Made by a program: the position numbers and the translations under genes
NCBI GenBank assembly: GCA_963695805.1
Contig: CAVOHV010000010.1
Coordinates: forward strand, 1-64,000
Source: DASUPK01 sp963695805
Lineage (GTDB): Bacteria; Actinomycetota; Thermoleophilia; Solirubrobacterales; 70-9
DNA: 64,000 bases
Reading direction: 5' to 3'
Part shown: one piece after another, positions 41,735-51,236 of the stretch
Position numbering within the stretch: the first letter of the stretch is position 1
Layout: each line of letters starts with the position of its first letter
Notes under the pieces: generated by a model
Seen by the model: only the letters and a program-made list of their open reading frames with translations
Told to the model about the DNA's origin: nothing
Databases searched by the model: none

Positions 41735-44539
41735 ATGGCTAGGGCCACTTCAAAGGCAGCGAGGACGACAGAGAAGGGCCTGGTCATCGAACGCCGGTTC
41801 TCGACGGCCGGGGTGCATCCCTACGACGAGCTCGACTGGGAGTCGCGGGACGCGATCATCGGCGATCCCGAGAAGCCTGCCTTCGAGCAGCGCGGCGTCG
41901 AGTTCCCCAAGAGCTGGTCCCAGAACGCCACGAACATCGTCGCCCAGAAATACTTCCGCGGGCAGCCCAGCTCCCTCGAGCGAGAAACTTCCGTCAAGCA
42001 GATGGTCAGCCGCGTCGCCGGCCGGATCGCACAGGTCGGCCGCGAGACCGGATACTTCGCCAGCGACGAGGACGGCGACGCCTTCGAGGACGAGCTCACC
42101 TCGATCCTCGTCAACCAGAAGGCCGCCTTCAACAGCCCGGTCTGGTTCAACGTCGGTTGGAAGGACCCCGGCTCCGAGCAGGCGTCGGCCTGCTTCATCC
42201 TCTCCGTCGAGGACGACATGGACTCCATCCTCTCCTGGAACACCAAGGAGGGGATCATCTTCAAGGGCGGCTCCGGCTCCGGCATCAACCTCTCCAAGAT
42301 CCGCGGTTCGATGGAGCACCTCTCCAAGGGCGGGATCGCCTCAGGCCCGGTCAGCTTCATGCGCGGCGCCGACTCCTGGGCCGGCGCGATCAAGTCGGGC
42401 GGCGGCACGCGGCGCGCGGCCAAGATGGTCGTGCTCGACGTCGACCACCCGGACATCGAGAATTTCATCTGGTGCAAGGCCGATGAGGAGAAGAAGGCCG
42501 CCGCACTGAAGGCCGCTGACTTCGACATGCGCCTCGACTCGGATGCCTTCGCCTCGGTCCAGTTCCAGAACGCCAACAACTCGGTCCGCGTCACCGACGA
42601 GTTCATGCAGGCGGTCGAGAACGACGAGGACTGGGACCTGGTCGGTCGCGTCGACGGCAAGCCGGTCAAGACCGTCAGGGCCCGTGAGCTGATGGACCAG
42701 ATCGCCGACGCAGCCTGGCAGTGCGCGGACCCGGGCATTCAGTACGACACCACCATCAACCGGTGGCACACGGACCCGAACACCGGTCCGATCACCGCGT
42801 CGAACCCGTGCTCCGAGTACATGTCGATCGACGACTCGGCCTGCAATCTTGCCTCGCTCAACCTGATGAAGTTCCGCAACGCGGACGGGACCTTCAACGT
42901 CGACGACTTCACCCACGCGGTGGACATCGTCTTCCTCGCCCAGGAGATCCTGGTCGGCTTCTCGAGCTATCCGACCGAGCAGATCACCGAGAACGCGAGA
43001 GCGTTCCGCCAGCTCGGCCTCGGCTACGCCAACCTCGGCGCGCTGCTGATGTCGAACGGCCTGCCCTACGACTCAGACCAGGGTCGTGCGCTGGCCGGCT
43101 CGATCACGGCGCTCATGACGGGGCGCGGGTACAAGATGTCGGCCGAGATCGCCGGCACGATGGGCCCCTATGAGGGCTACGGGGTGAACCGCGAGCCCCA
43201 CAACCAGGTGATGCGGATGCACCAGTCCGCGGCCTACGAGATCGAGGACGAGCTGGTCGAGGAGCCGCTGCTCCACGCCGCCCGCGAGTCCTGGGACGCG
43301 GCCGTCGCGCTCGGCGAGCAGCACGGCTACCGCAACGCACAGGCGACGGTGCTGGCACCCACCGGGACGATCAGCTTCCTGATGGACTGCGACACGACCG
43401 GCATCGAGCCGGACTTCTCGCTGGTCAAGTTCAAGGAGTTGGTCGGCGGGGGCCAGATGACGATCGTCAACCGCTCGGTCAACCTGGCGCTCGAGACGCT
43501 CGGCTACTCACAGTCCGAGGTCGAGCAGATCGACGCCCACATCAACGAGCACAACACGATCATCGGGGCGCCCGCCCTGAAGGACGAGCACCTCGAGGTC
43601 TTCGACGTGGCCGTCGGCGAACGCTCCATCTCGCACACCGGCCACATCGACATGATGGCCGCGGCGCAGCCGTTCCTCTCGGGCGCGATCTCGAAGACCG
43701 TCAACCTGCCGGAGACGGCGACGATCTCAGACATCGCCGACGCCTACGGGGACGGCTGGAAGAAGGGCCTCAAGGCACTCGCGATCTACCGCGACGGCTC
43801 GAAGACCGCCCAGGCGCTGAAGACGGACGTCGGCGAGAAGAAGCCGGAGCCGGCCGAGGAGGCGACCGCCAAGCCGCACCGCCACAAGATGCCGCGGGAG
43901 CGAGAGTCGATCACCCACAAGTTCTCGATCGGCATGCACGAGGGCTACATCACCGCCGGCAAGTACGAGGACGGTTCGGTCGGCGAGATCTTCCTCACCG
44001 ACATCGGCAAGGAGGGGTCGACGATCAAGGGCATGATGAACGCCTTCGCGACGGCGATCTCGATGGGCCTCCAGTACGGCGTCCCTCTCGAGGACTACGT
44101 GAAGAAGTTCAGCTACATGCGCTTCGAGCCGGAGGGCATCACCCGCAACCCGGAGATCCCCTTTGCCAAGTCGATGCCCGACTACATCATGCGCTGGCTT
44201 GCCAGCCGCTTCATCGAGGACGTGGACTACCTCGAGAGCCTCGGCATCCTCACCGATGAGGTCCGGGCGAAGAAGGAGGCGCAGCAGGCCTTCCCGATCG
44301 AGGAGACCAACGGTCATTCGAACGGCGAGGGCAACGGCAACGGGAACGGCTCAGCTGAGCCCGAGGCCGAGGCCAAGCCGGCAACCGCGGCACTCACCGA
44401 CACCCCGCCGGTCGTCCCGGCGAGGATGGGCGCCGATCTCGAGCTGGGCCCGGCCTGCGACCAGTGCGGCGGCATGATGCAGCGGACCGGCAGTTGCTAC
44501 ACGTGCTCATCGTGCGGCAACAACACCGGCTGCGGCTGA
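41735..44539 (+). CDS. nrdJ: Class II (adenosylcobalamin-dependent) ribonucleotide reductase
   Basis: 934 residues from ATG 41735, which follows AGAGGAGAAA. Glycyl/thiyl barrel motifs: NSPVWFNVGW, CFILSVEDDMDSI, GSGSGINLSKIRGS near 185, NPCSEYMSIDDSACNLASLNL near 363 with the active-site cysteine region, and PTGTISFLMDCDTTGIEPDF near 550. The C-terminus has the reducing cysteine cluster CDQCGGMMQRTGSCYTCSSCG after a low-complexity linker (GNGNGNGS). It makes deoxyribonucleotides using B12, independent of oxygen. It is the only ribonucleotide reductase in the window. No cobalamin riboswitch is seen in the 99-base leader. Confidence 0.96.
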   Translation: MARATSKAARTTEKGLVIERRFSTAGVHPYDELDWESRDAIIGDPEKPAFEQRGVEFPKSWSQNATNIVAQKYFRGQPSSLERETSVKQMVSRVAGRIAQVGRETGYFASDEDGDAFEDELTSILVNQKAAFNSPVWFNVGWKDPGSEQASACFILSVEDDMDSILSWNTKEGIIFKGGSGSGINLSKIRGSMEHLSKGGIASGPVSFMRGADSWAGAIKSGGGTRRAAKMVVLDVDHPDIENFIWCKADEEKKAAALKAADFDMRLDSDAFASVQFQNANNSVRVTDEFMQAVENDEDWDLVGRVDGKPVKTVRARELMDQIADAAWQCADPGIQYDTTINRWHTDPNTGPITASNPCSEYMSIDDSACNLASLNLMKFRNADGTFNVDDFTHAVDIVFLAQEILVGFSSYPTEQITENARAFRQLGLGYANLGALLMSNGLPYDSDQGRALAGSITALMTGRGYKMSAEIAGTMGPYEGYGVNREPHNQVMRMHQSAAYEIEDELVEEPLLHAARESWDAAVALGEQHGYRNAQATVLAPTGTISFLMDCDTTGIEPDFSLVKFKELVGGGQMTIVNRSVNLALETLGYSQSEVEQIDAHINEHNTIIGAPALKDEHLEVFDVAVGERSISHTGHIDMMAAAQPFLSGAISKTVNLPETATISDIADAYGDGWKKGLKALAIYRDGSKTAQALKTDVGEKKPEPAEEATAKPHRHKMPRERESITHKFSIGMHEGYITAGKYEDGSVGEIFLTDIGKEGSTIKGMMNAFATAISMGLQYGVPLEDYVKKFSYMRFEPEGITRNPEIPFAKSMPDYIMRWLASRFIEDVDYLESLGILTDEVRAKKEAQQAFPIEETNGHSNGEGNGNGNGSAEPEAEAKPATAALTDTPPVVPARMGADLELGPACDQCGGMMQRTGSCYTCSSCGNNTGCG

Positions 44540-44602
44540 GCTGAGCTGTAGAGCTCCGAGGAGGCGGCGCGCCTCAACCGGTGACGTTGGACAAAGCGGA
44601 GC

Positions 44603-44631
44603 TTGTCCCGGGCGAGGGTCCGCGATACGGT
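44603..44631 (+). promoter_or_regulatory. Candidate promoter for the GlcG-like/dehydrogenase operon
   Basis: TTGTCC (44603-44608), 17-base spacer, TACGGT (44626-44631), about 46 bases before the GTG. The -35 overlaps the right arm of an imperfect hairpin GGACAAAGC-GGA-GCTTGTCC (44589-44608), which could serve as an operator or the end of nrdJ. Confidence 0.4.
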
Positions 44632-44677
44632 CAAGACAAATCTCCCTGAGCGGACTCGGGGTGCAAAGGAGGAGACC

Positions 44678-45082
44678 GTGGCAAAGACCGTGACGCTGGA
44701 TGCCGCACAGAAGGTCGTCGATGGAGCGCGCGCCAAGGCCGATGAGATCGGCGTGCCGATGAACATCGCCGTCGTCGACGACGGCAACAACCTGACCGCG
44801 TTCGGGCGTATGGATGGCGCCTGGCTCGGATCGATCGACATCGCCCAGGCCAAGGCGTACACCGCCCGGTCATTCGACATGTCGACGAAGGATCTGGCGC
44901 CGCTGGCGCAGCCGAACCAGCCGCTCTACGGAATCGAAGCGGGCAACCAGGGCCGGCTGATCGTCTTCGCCGGCGGGATTCCGCTGATGGACGGCGACGA
45001 TGTCGTCGGAGCGATTGGCGTCAGCGGCGGCAGCGTCGAGCAGGACCACGAAGTTGCCGATGCCGGCGTCGCGGCTTTCTAG
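44678..45082 (+). CDS. GlcG/HbpS-family small protein (DUF336)
   Basis: 134 residues from GTG 44678 after AAAGGAGGAGA. Family features: ITLDAAQKVVDGARAKADEIGVPMNIAVVD-like start, GNLTAFGRMDGA, QPLYGIEAGNQGRLIVFAGGIPL and the C-terminal GVSGGSVEQDHEVADAG (the usual GVSGG...D..VA). The best-known member, HbpS, binds haem and signals redox stress; GlcG sits in glycolate operons. Which ligand is bound here is unknown. It is nine bases before the dehydrogenase gene, so they form one operon; the pairing suggests a sensor or chaperone in aldehyde/alcohol metabolism. Confidence 0.88.
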   Translation: MAKTVTLDAAQKVVDGARAKADEIGVPMNIAVVDDGNNLTAFGRMDGAWLGSIDIAQAKAYTARSFDMSTKDLAPLAQPNQPLYGIEAGNQGRLIVFAGGIPLMDGDDVVGAIGVSGGSVEQDHEVADAGVAAF

Positions 45083-45091
45083 CGGAGGGAA

Positions 45092-46318
45092 ATGATGGCT
45101 GACAACAGAGGTGTTGCCTACATCGAGCCGGGCAAGGTCGAGGTTCAGAACATCGACTTCCCGGAGTTGGAGCTGAAGGACGGGCCCGGAGTGCACTCCG
45201 ACAACGTCGGGCGCAAGACCCCCCACGGAGTCATCTTGCGGATCGTCTCGACGAACATCTGCGGCTCGGACCAGCACATGGTCCGCGGGCGCACGACCGC
45301 ACCGGAGGGGCTGATTCTCGGCCACGAGATCACCGGCGAGGTGATCGAGGCCGGGCCCGGCGTCGAGTTCATCAAGGAGGGCGACCTCTGTTCGGTGCCG
45401 TTCAACATCGCGTGCGGACGGTGCCAGAACTGCAAGGAGGGTCACACCGGCGTCTGCCTCAACACGAATCCCGATCGCCCGGGATCGGCCTACGGCTACG
45501 TCGACATGGGTGGTTGGGTCGGCGGTCAGGCCAACTACGTGATGGTCCCCTACGCCGACTGGAACCTGCTCAAGTTCCCCGACAAGGACCAGGCGATGGA
45601 GAAGATCCTCGACCTGACGATGCTCAGCGACATCTTCCCCACCGGCTACCACGGCTGCGTCAGCGCGGGCGTGACCTCGGGCTCGACGGTCTACATCGCG
45701 GGGGCGGGACCGATCGGGCTCGCCGCCGCCCACTCCGCCCAGTTCCTGGGGGCCGGGGTGGTGATCGTCGGCGATCTGATTCCCGAGCGCCTCGAGCAGG
45801 CCCGCTCGTTCGGTTGCGAGACAGTCGATGTCTCCAAGGGCGAGCCCGGGGACCAGATCGAGCAGATCCTCGGCGTTCCGGAGGTGGACTGCGCCGTAGA
45901 CGCCGTGGGTTTCGAAGCACGCGGCCACGGCGAGGAGGGCTCCGCGGTCGAGGAGCCGGCCACGGTGCTCAACTCGATCATGGAGGTGACCAAGGCTGCC
46001 GGCAAGCTCGGCATTCCTGGCCTCTATGTCACCGGCGATCCCGGAGCTGCCGACGAGGCTGCCAAGGAGGGGTCGCTATCGATCCGAATCGGCCTCGGCT
46101 GGGCGAAGTCCCACACCATCACCACCGGCCAGTGCCCGGTGATGCGCTACCACCGCGGACTGATGAACGCGATCCTGGGCGACCGCGTTGAGATCGCCAA
46201 GGCGGTGAACGCGACCGTGATCACGCTCGATGAAGCGCCCCAGGGCTACAAGGACTTCGACTCGGGGGTCGCCCGCAAGTACGTGCTCAACCCCAACGAA
46301 TTGATCAAGGCCGCCTGA
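45092..46318 (+). CDS. Zinc alcohol dehydrogenase, glutathione-independent formaldehyde dehydrogenase-like
   Basis: 408 residues, medium-chain dehydrogenase. Catalytic zinc ligands in CGSDQHMV (C57 region) and GHE near 77, structural zinc lobe CGRCQNCKEGHTGVC near 108-122, and Rossmann motif GAGPIGLAAAHSAQ near 203. The long chain and the VDAVGFEARGHG loop match the Pseudomonas FdhA type, in which NAD stays tightly bound and the enzyme oxidises or dismutates formaldehyde without a thiol cofactor. The reaction here is inferred from similarity. Two ATGs (45092, 45095) follow GGAGGGA. Second gene of the GlcG-like operon. Confidence 0.9.
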   Translation: MMADNRGVAYIEPGKVEVQNIDFPELELKDGPGVHSDNVGRKTPHGVILRIVSTNICGSDQHMVRGRTTAPEGLILGHEITGEVIEAGPGVEFIKEGDLCSVPFNIACGRCQNCKEGHTGVCLNTNPDRPGSAYGYVDMGGWVGGQANYVMVPYADWNLLKFPDKDQAMEKILDLTMLSDIFPTGYHGCVSAGVTSGSTVYIAGAGPIGLAAAHSAQFLGAGVVIVGDLIPERLEQARSFGCETVDVSKGEPGDQIEQILGVPEVDCAVDAVGFEARGHGEEGSAVEEPATVLNSIMEVTKAAGKLGIPGLYVTGDPGAADEAAKEGSLSIRIGLGWAKSHTITTGQCPVMRYHRGLMNAILGDRVEIAKAVNATVITLDEAPQGYKDFDSGVARKYVLNPNELIKAA

Positions 46319-46342
46319 GCCAACGCGGAACTCTCTTCGTGT

Positions 46343-47761
46343 CTAGCCGCGCCTGACGCGGCGCTTGCCCCGCCGCCGGCGGACGACCTGGCGCCGGCGG
46401 AGAAAGAGGGCGATCACGATCAGGGCGAAGACCCCGAGGCCGATGTAGAGCAGTTTGTGATCGTCGCCCGAGGGCGTCGGCCCGGGCGGGGGATCCCTGG
46501 GGAAGTCGCTGCGGTCGACGGTGTCTCGTGCCTCGGCGCAGTAGCCATAGGCGGTCATATCGGCAGAGCCGAACCAGCCGTACCCGGTGGCGGCCCACCG
46601 GCCTCCCCGGGTGAAGAAGCCGTCCGCAAAGAGGGCGTTGTGCGAGTCACCGAAGCTGAATCCGCCCGAGATCAGGGCGTACCCGTTCGGACAGCTGGGC
46701 GTGGTCGCGGACGCCGCCCTCTTCTCGCCGACGGAGACGGTCGTTGAGACCGTCTTGACCGGGAGGCTCTGATCGTCTCCGCAGTAGGCGATCGCGGTCA
46801 GCTCGCCCCCGTTCTCACCGGTTGCGCCGCCGCTCACCCGCCAGGAGTCCGTGCCGACGGCCCTGGACTCAGTGATGTAGTCGCCGCCGTAGACGTGGCC
46901 GCCAAAGCGTTCAACGCCCGGGGTCGTGAAGTTGGTCCGCTGGAAGCCTCCGGAGAAGATCTGGGTGCCCTCCGGGCAGTGAGCGTCCACCGTGGCGGTC
47001 TCGTGACGGTGGACGTAGGTCGTCGCATGCGGAGAGGCCGTCGGAACGAGTCCCTGACCGCAGACCACTTGGAGCACCACCGTGCGCGTCGCGGTGGAGT
47101 TCTGGCTCGGGTCGACCAGGGTGGCGGTGTTATGGAATCCGCTCTGCGCGCCGAGCCGCTCGTAGGAGTGCGAATAGACCCCCTCGCCGTCGGCCCCGAG
47201 CGGCGTCGCGTTGTAGAACCCGCCGCCCATCGGATGGGCGCCGTCCGGGCAGAGAACCTCGAGCCGGACGGTCCCGTCCGGCTCCGACATCCGAAATTCC
47301 TTGCTGGCGGAGGTGAGGTCCCTCAGTGGACCGGCGTCCCCGGCCTGCGATTCGCCGCTGTTGCCCTTGCCGCCGGCGAGGTAGACGGGGCCGTAGTTCG
47401 AATCGAGCACGAAGATTCTCTGCTTGGTTCCCGCCCGAATCGCGAGGACGAGGCGATCACAGCTGGTCTCGTCAGCGATCACGTTGATGAGGTCGGAGCC
47501 CTGGACGGAATCCAGGCTCGAGGTGACGACGACCTCGGTGTGCAGATCGCGCCGAAGGACCGTCGCGACCTCGTTCGGAGGCGGATAGCACTCGTCCTCG
47601 GAGAAGACGCGCTTGATCGCCATGATCTTGAATCCGCCTTCGAGTTTGCCGGTGGCCTCGTCGTAGCCCCCCTGGACCACCCCCTGCGGCGTCGCGAGCG
47701 CCGGCTTGGCGCCGAACAGGAGCCCGATCAGGACGAATAGCAGTGGCAGAACTCGCTTCAT
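46343..47761 (-). CDS. Surface protein with three CPxG...GGF repeats and a C-terminal membrane anchor
   Basis: 472 residues. Signal peptide about 1-23. An N-terminal domain of about 130 residues has Cys58 and Cys100. Then three modules, each starting with C, an xG and a GGF turn (CPDGAHPMGGGF, CPEGTQIFSGGF, CPNGYALISGGF) and ending with a single Cys some 55-65 residues later (VVCG, AYCG, GYCA), suggesting one disulfide per module. A Pro-rich linker leads to a membrane helix (LLYIGLGVFALIVIALFL) and a highly basic tail, as in stop-transfer anchored surface proteins. Function unknown. A single related module occurs in the protein at 58352. Confidence 0.75.
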   Translation of the reverse strand: MKRVLPLLFVLIGLLFGAKPALATPQGVVQGGYDEATGKLEGGFKIMAIKRVFSEDECYPPPNEVATVLRRDLHTEVVVTSSLDSVQGSDLINVIADETSCDRLVLAIRAGTKQRIFVLDSNYGPVYLAGGKGNSGESQAGDAGPLRDLTSASKEFRMSEPDGTVRLEVLCPDGAHPMGGGFYNATPLGADGEGVYSHSYERLGAQSGFHNTATLVDPSQNSTATRTVVLQVVCGQGLVPTASPHATTYVHRHETATVDAHCPEGTQIFSGGFQRTNFTTPGVERFGGHVYGGDYITESRAVGTDSWRVSGGATGENGGELTAIAYCGDDQSLPVKTVSTTVSVGEKRAASATTPSCPNGYALISGGFSFGDSHNALFADGFFTRGGRWAATGYGWFGSADMTAYGYCAEARDTVDRSDFPRDPPPGPTPSGDDHKLLYIGLGVFALIVIALFLRRRQVVRRRRGKRRVRRG

Positions 47762-47819
47762 CGAGAGGCAGGGTTATAGATGCCCGGCGAGGTCAGCACG
47801 AATACTCAGTTAAGGGCTT

Positions 47820-48917
47820 GTGAGAACGGCCGAAAGTGCCGACCCTTGGGAATACGTGATGGGCAGGCAAGGGCGACGGGCGCTCCAGCCTCTGATCGAG
47901 GCCGGACTCAACGTAACCCGCGGCAGGCCGCTCGAGGGCGACGGCGCGGGACTGCGCCTGCTGCCCTGGGTCGGCTCCGGGGTACTCGCGTTCGTCCTGC
48001 TCCCGCTCCTGCCCGGCGCCGGAAATCTCGGCAATCTGCTCGCCGGCCTGCTCCTTCCGATCAGCGTGGCCCTTGCGCTGCTCCCCCGTTGGGAGCGGCA
48101 CCCGGCCTGGATGCAGGCGCTGCCCCCGCTGCTCCCCTTCGTGATGATCGCGCTGGTCCGCGGCTTCAACGAGAGCCCGATCGCCGCCTACAGCCCGGCC
48201 GTCCTGCTGCCGGTGTTCTGGTTCGCGCTGTACGGGACCCGCCTCCAGCTGCTGATCTCGGTGATCTGCGTCGGCATCACCTATGCGGTCCCCTCACCTG
48301 CCCTCAGCGGCGCCGGATACCCGGCGACCGAGGCGATCGCGGCGCTGCTCTGGATGGTGATCGCAGGGATCGCGGGCTTCACGCTCAGCGAGCTGGTCCG
48401 CCAGCGCGAGCTGCTCGCGGCGCGGCTCGAGCACACCGCCCGCACCGACGCGCTCACCGGCCTGCCGAACCGCCGCGCCTGGGACGAGGAGCTCGAGCGG
48501 GAGATTCTGCATGCGAGTCGCACCGAGACCCCGCTCTGCGTCGCGCTCCTCGATCTCGACTTCTTCAAGCAGTTCAACGACCTGAACGGCCACCCCGCCG
48601 GGGACTCCCACCTCAAGGAGGCGGCCTCCGTCTGGCGGAACCGGCTGCGTTCCGCCGACCTGATCGCCCGCTACGGCGGCGAGGAATTCGCCGTTCTGCT
48701 GACGGCGACCGACACCTTCCAGGCGCGGGAGGTGATCGAGACCCTGCGCGAGTGCATGCCGCGCGACGAGACCGTCTCCGCCGGGATCGCGCAGTGGAAT
48801 GGCGCCGAATCGAGTCTGGAGCTCATCGCCCGGGCGGACTCGGCGCTCTACGAGGCGAAGCGCAGCGGCCGCGATCGCAGCGTGCTGGCGCGCGACTCCG
48901 AGCTCACGCCGGCCTGA
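47820..48917 (+). CDS. Membrane-bound diguanylate cyclase (GGDEF)
   Basis: 365 residues from GTG 47820 (ATG 47859 is an alternative). About six hydrophobic segments at 45-195 act as a sensor or anchor. GGDEF domain at 205-355: TDALTGLPNRRAWDEEL, LLDLDFFKQFNDLNGH and the active site RYGGEEF near 282. RSAD five residues before GGEEF is an intact inhibitory I-site. It should make cyclic-di-GMP from GTP with product inhibition. A stand-alone gene; no EAL or PilZ protein is nearby. Converges with the MBL hydrolase gene. Confidence 0.93.
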   Translation: MRTAESADPWEYVMGRQGRRALQPLIEAGLNVTRGRPLEGDGAGLRLLPWVGSGVLAFVLLPLLPGAGNLGNLLAGLLLPISVALALLPRWERHPAWMQALPPLLPFVMIALVRGFNESPIAAYSPAVLLPVFWFALYGTRLQLLISVICVGITYAVPSPALSGAGYPATEAIAALLWMVIAGIAGFTLSELVRQRELLAARLEHTARTDALTGLPNRRAWDEELEREILHASRTETPLCVALLDLDFFKQFNDLNGHPAGDSHLKEAASVWRNRLRSADLIARYGGEEFAVLLTATDTFQAREVIETLRECMPRDETVSAGIAQWNGAESSLELIARADSALYEAKRSGRDRSVLARDSELTPA

Positions 48918-48927
48918 TCGGCCGTCG

Positions 48928-49764
48928 TCAATCGCCGGTCGCGGCTCGCCTGGAGAGGTAACGATCCAGCCCTGCCCACTGCTGCTCGGGCGGGACTGCC
49001 TGGAGCATCGCCTCCGCGGTCTCGGGATCGGCACGCTCACCCACGTGATCCCGGATCCGCCGTTCGAACTCCTCCGGCCCGAGGCTCCCCGCGAGCTCGC
49101 CCTGCTCTCGGAGGCGCTCGCGGACCACGTCGAGGTGGCCCTCTGGATCGGTGATCTCGCCGTAGTGGGTCAATCCCAGGCTCTCCGGCCGCCAGTCGAG
49201 GATGCGGTCGATCGAGTCCTCCCAGACGTCGAGGTCGATGTCCGGAGGCGGAGTTGGAGGCATCACGAAGTCGCTGGGCGGGATCCGGACGGCGGCCGCG
49301 TCCCCGACGAACGCGCGTCCGCTCGGTGGATGGAAGTAGCTGACGTGGTGGGAGGCGTGACCCGGCGTGTAGGCCACCCGGAAGCCGAACACCTCCTCGC
49401 CGCCGCGAAGCGGCTTCAGGTTCTGCTGCGGTACCGGCAGGACCTCGCCCCAGAGCCGCTGCATCTGATCGCCGTAGAGCCGCTGGGCGCTGGCGAGGAG
49501 TTTCGCGGGATCGGCCAGATGGGGCGCGCCGATCTCGTGCACATGGACGGGGAGGTCGGGCCAGCGGCGAACCATCGATCCCGACGCGCCGGCGTGATCG
49601 AGGTGGATGTGAGTCAGCAGCAGAGCGCGGGGTCGCTGATCGCCGAGGGCCTCGATCAGAGTCTCCAGCGAGCTGGTCGGCCCGGGATCGATCAGGACCC
49701 CGTCCAACTCCCAGCAGCCGATCACCCGGTCCCGGCCCAGGTGCCGGACGTCGATCAGTCTCAC
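48928..49764 (-). CDS. Metallo-beta-lactamase-fold hydrolase
   Basis: 278 residues from GTG 49764. Metal site THIHLDHAG near 51-59 (HxHxDH), further ligands in the H of TPGHASHHV near 135 and D in FVGDAAAV near 153, then THYGE near 200. This matches the glyoxalase-II-like/RNase-Z-like MBL group. The C-terminal 65 residues form a helical add-on (GPEEFERRIRDHVGERAD). The GTG overlaps the stop of the amine oxidase (GTGA at 49761-49764), so the two are co-expressed, perhaps removing a thioester or aldehyde-derived product. Substrate unknown. Confidence 0.9.
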   Translation of the reverse strand: MRLIDVRHLGRDRVIGCWELDGVLIDPGPTSSLETLIEALGDQRPRALLLTHIHLDHAGASGSMVRRWPDLPVHVHEIGAPHLADPAKLLASAQRLYGDQMQRLWGEVLPVPQQNLKPLRGGEEVFGFRVAYTPGHASHHVSYFHPPSGRAFVGDAAAVRIPPSDFVMPPTPPPDIDLDVWEDSIDRILDWRPESLGLTHYGEITDPEGHLDVVRERLREQGELAGSLGPEEFERRIRDHVGERADPETAEAMLQAVPPEQQWAGLDRYLSRRAATGD

Positions 49765-51164
49765 CCTGTGACGATCCGCGCCGCCAGTGCGGCCCGCGCA
49801 CCCGCGGCCTCCGCCAACGGTGCTCCCTCCGAGTTCGTGACCTCGGCCGCGGCGCGCCGGCCAGACTGGATGGCACCGTCCAGGTAGCCCATCCAGCGAG
49901 TCGCGGTCTCGGTTCCCGCCCAGTGGATGCGGCCGACCGGCTCGCGGAGCAGACGGCCGTATCCGGTCCAGGCGCCGGGGCCCAGCACTCCGGCATAGCA
50001 ACCTCGCGAGTATGGCTCCGTGCTCCAGTCCTTATCGACGTAGACCTCGGGGTGAGCGGCGCGCCGTCCGAAGAGCCGCTGGAAGCCCCGCAGGACGGCG
50101 TCTCGACGCTCGGCCTCGGGGATCCCACCGAGCTCTCGCGCATCTCTCCCCTCGAGGAAGGCAATCAACCCGGGTCTGCCGTTGGGTGGCGTGTTGTCGA
50201 AGACGACCTGGGCGGGGCCGGGCAGGCTGATCGCCTGGCCGGTCAACCCGTCATCCCGCCAGAAGGGTTCCTCATAGACCGCCATGCATTTGATCACCGA
50301 GCCCATCGGCATCCGCTGGGTGAGCTGGTCGCGGGACCCCGGAAGCGGCGGGTCGTACTCGATCCGGCCGGCGAGCGCGGGAGGCACCGCAACGATGGCG
50401 CGGCGGGCACGCACCTCCCCGGCAACAACTCCATCCACGTCGGCGCGGATCGCGCGTACCGGCGCGGAGAGCTGCACGCGGTCCCCGAGCTCCTCGGCCA
50501 TCCGGATCGAGAGCTGCTGGGTCCCGCCCACCAGCCGGTCCTGCTGGGCGCCGCCCTCGGTCTCGAGCAGGTCGTCCCAGCCGCCCGCCGATGCGGCGTA
50601 GAAGAGGACGTGCAGCAGGGAGACGTCGGCCGGCTCGACAGCGAAGACGGCGCGGCACGCGACGGCGAGCGCCTCGCGCGCGTTCTTCGTCTTCGCGGTG
50701 CGCCGGATCCAGGTCGCGAAGCTCTGCTCGTCGAGGCGCTCCGCGTCCTCCGCGTCCCACGGTGCCGCCGGGTCGACCCCCTTGATCAGCCGCTTCAGCC
50801 TGAGATCGGCCTGGCCGTAGTCGACCATCACGTGCGGCGCGAGCATCGGGATGGTGCCGCGATAGCGCTTCAGCTTTCCCCGGCCGTCCTCGAAGAGGTT
50901 CTTGCCGGTGACATTGGTCGGGTAGGTCTCGATCCCGAAGTCCTCGGCGAGGCTGAGGACCTCGTGCTGGGTCGGCCCGACCCACTGGCCGCCCAGCTCG
51001 ACGATGTCCTCGGGGTGCTCGCCGACCAATTGGCTCAGGGTCCGGCCGCCGACTCGGTCCCGGGCCTCTAACACCCGCACATCGAGCCCGGCGGCGCTCA
51101 GCTCGCGCGCCGCCGTCAGCCCGCCGAGGCCCGCACCGACGACAACGACGTCACAGTCATGCAT
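49761..51164 (-). CDS. Flavin amine oxidase (monoamine oxidase-like)
   Basis: 467 residues. N-terminal FAD-binding VVGAGLGGLTAAREL near 8, ARDRVGGRT near 35 (the R/GG motif), GGQWVGPTQ near 60 and the C-terminal FAD segment IHWAGTETATRWMGYLDGAIQSG near 418. This matches bacterial monoamine/putrescine oxidases that oxidise primary amines to aldehyde, ammonia and peroxide. No cysteine is visible at the covalent-flavin position of mammalian MAO, so FAD is probably non-covalent. The C-terminal 30 residues are Ala-rich. It leads a two-gene operon with the MBL hydrolase. Confidence 0.92.
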   Translation of the reverse strand: MHDCDVVVVGAGLGGLTAARELSAAGLDVRVLEARDRVGGRTLSQLVGEHPEDIVELGGQWVGPTQHEVLSLAEDFGIETYPTNVTGKNLFEDGRGKLKRYRGTIPMLAPHVMVDYGQADLRLKRLIKGVDPAAPWDAEDAERLDEQSFATWIRRTAKTKNAREALAVACRAVFAVEPADVSLLHVLFYAASAGGWDDLLETEGGAQQDRLVGGTQQLSIRMAEELGDRVQLSAPVRAIRADVDGVVAGEVRARRAIVAVPPALAGRIEYDPPLPGSRDQLTQRMPMGSVIKCMAVYEEPFWRDDGLTGQAISLPGPAQVVFDNTPPNGRPGLIAFLEGRDARELGGIPEAERRDAVLRGFQRLFGRRAAHPEVYVDKDWSTEPYSRGCYAGVLGPGAWTGYGRLLREPVGRIHWAGTETATRWMGYLDGAIQSGRRAAAEVTNSEGAPLAEAAGARAALAARIVTG

Positions 51165-51221
51165 CGCCGGAAGTATCCCGCGTTGCCGTTCCGTCGCCCG
51201 AATCCCACGCTAAACTCATTC

Positions 51222-51236
51222 TTACGTGAACGTTAA
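51222..51236. promoter_or_regulatory. Candidate MerR-family operator over the MFS start codon
   Basis: TTACGTGAACGTTAA is close to the TTACGTnnACGTAA palindrome used by LiuR-type MerR regulators. It covers the GTG start (51226) and follows a TAAACT -10 box at 51211-51216, so the mRNA is leaderless or nearly so. The regulator is likely the MerR protein encoded downstream. Confidence 0.5.

Noticed and set aside
44589..44608. Intrinsic terminator after nrdJ
   Set aside because: Hairpin is imperfect and no T tract follows; it also overlaps the -35 of a promoter, so it is not listed as a terminator.
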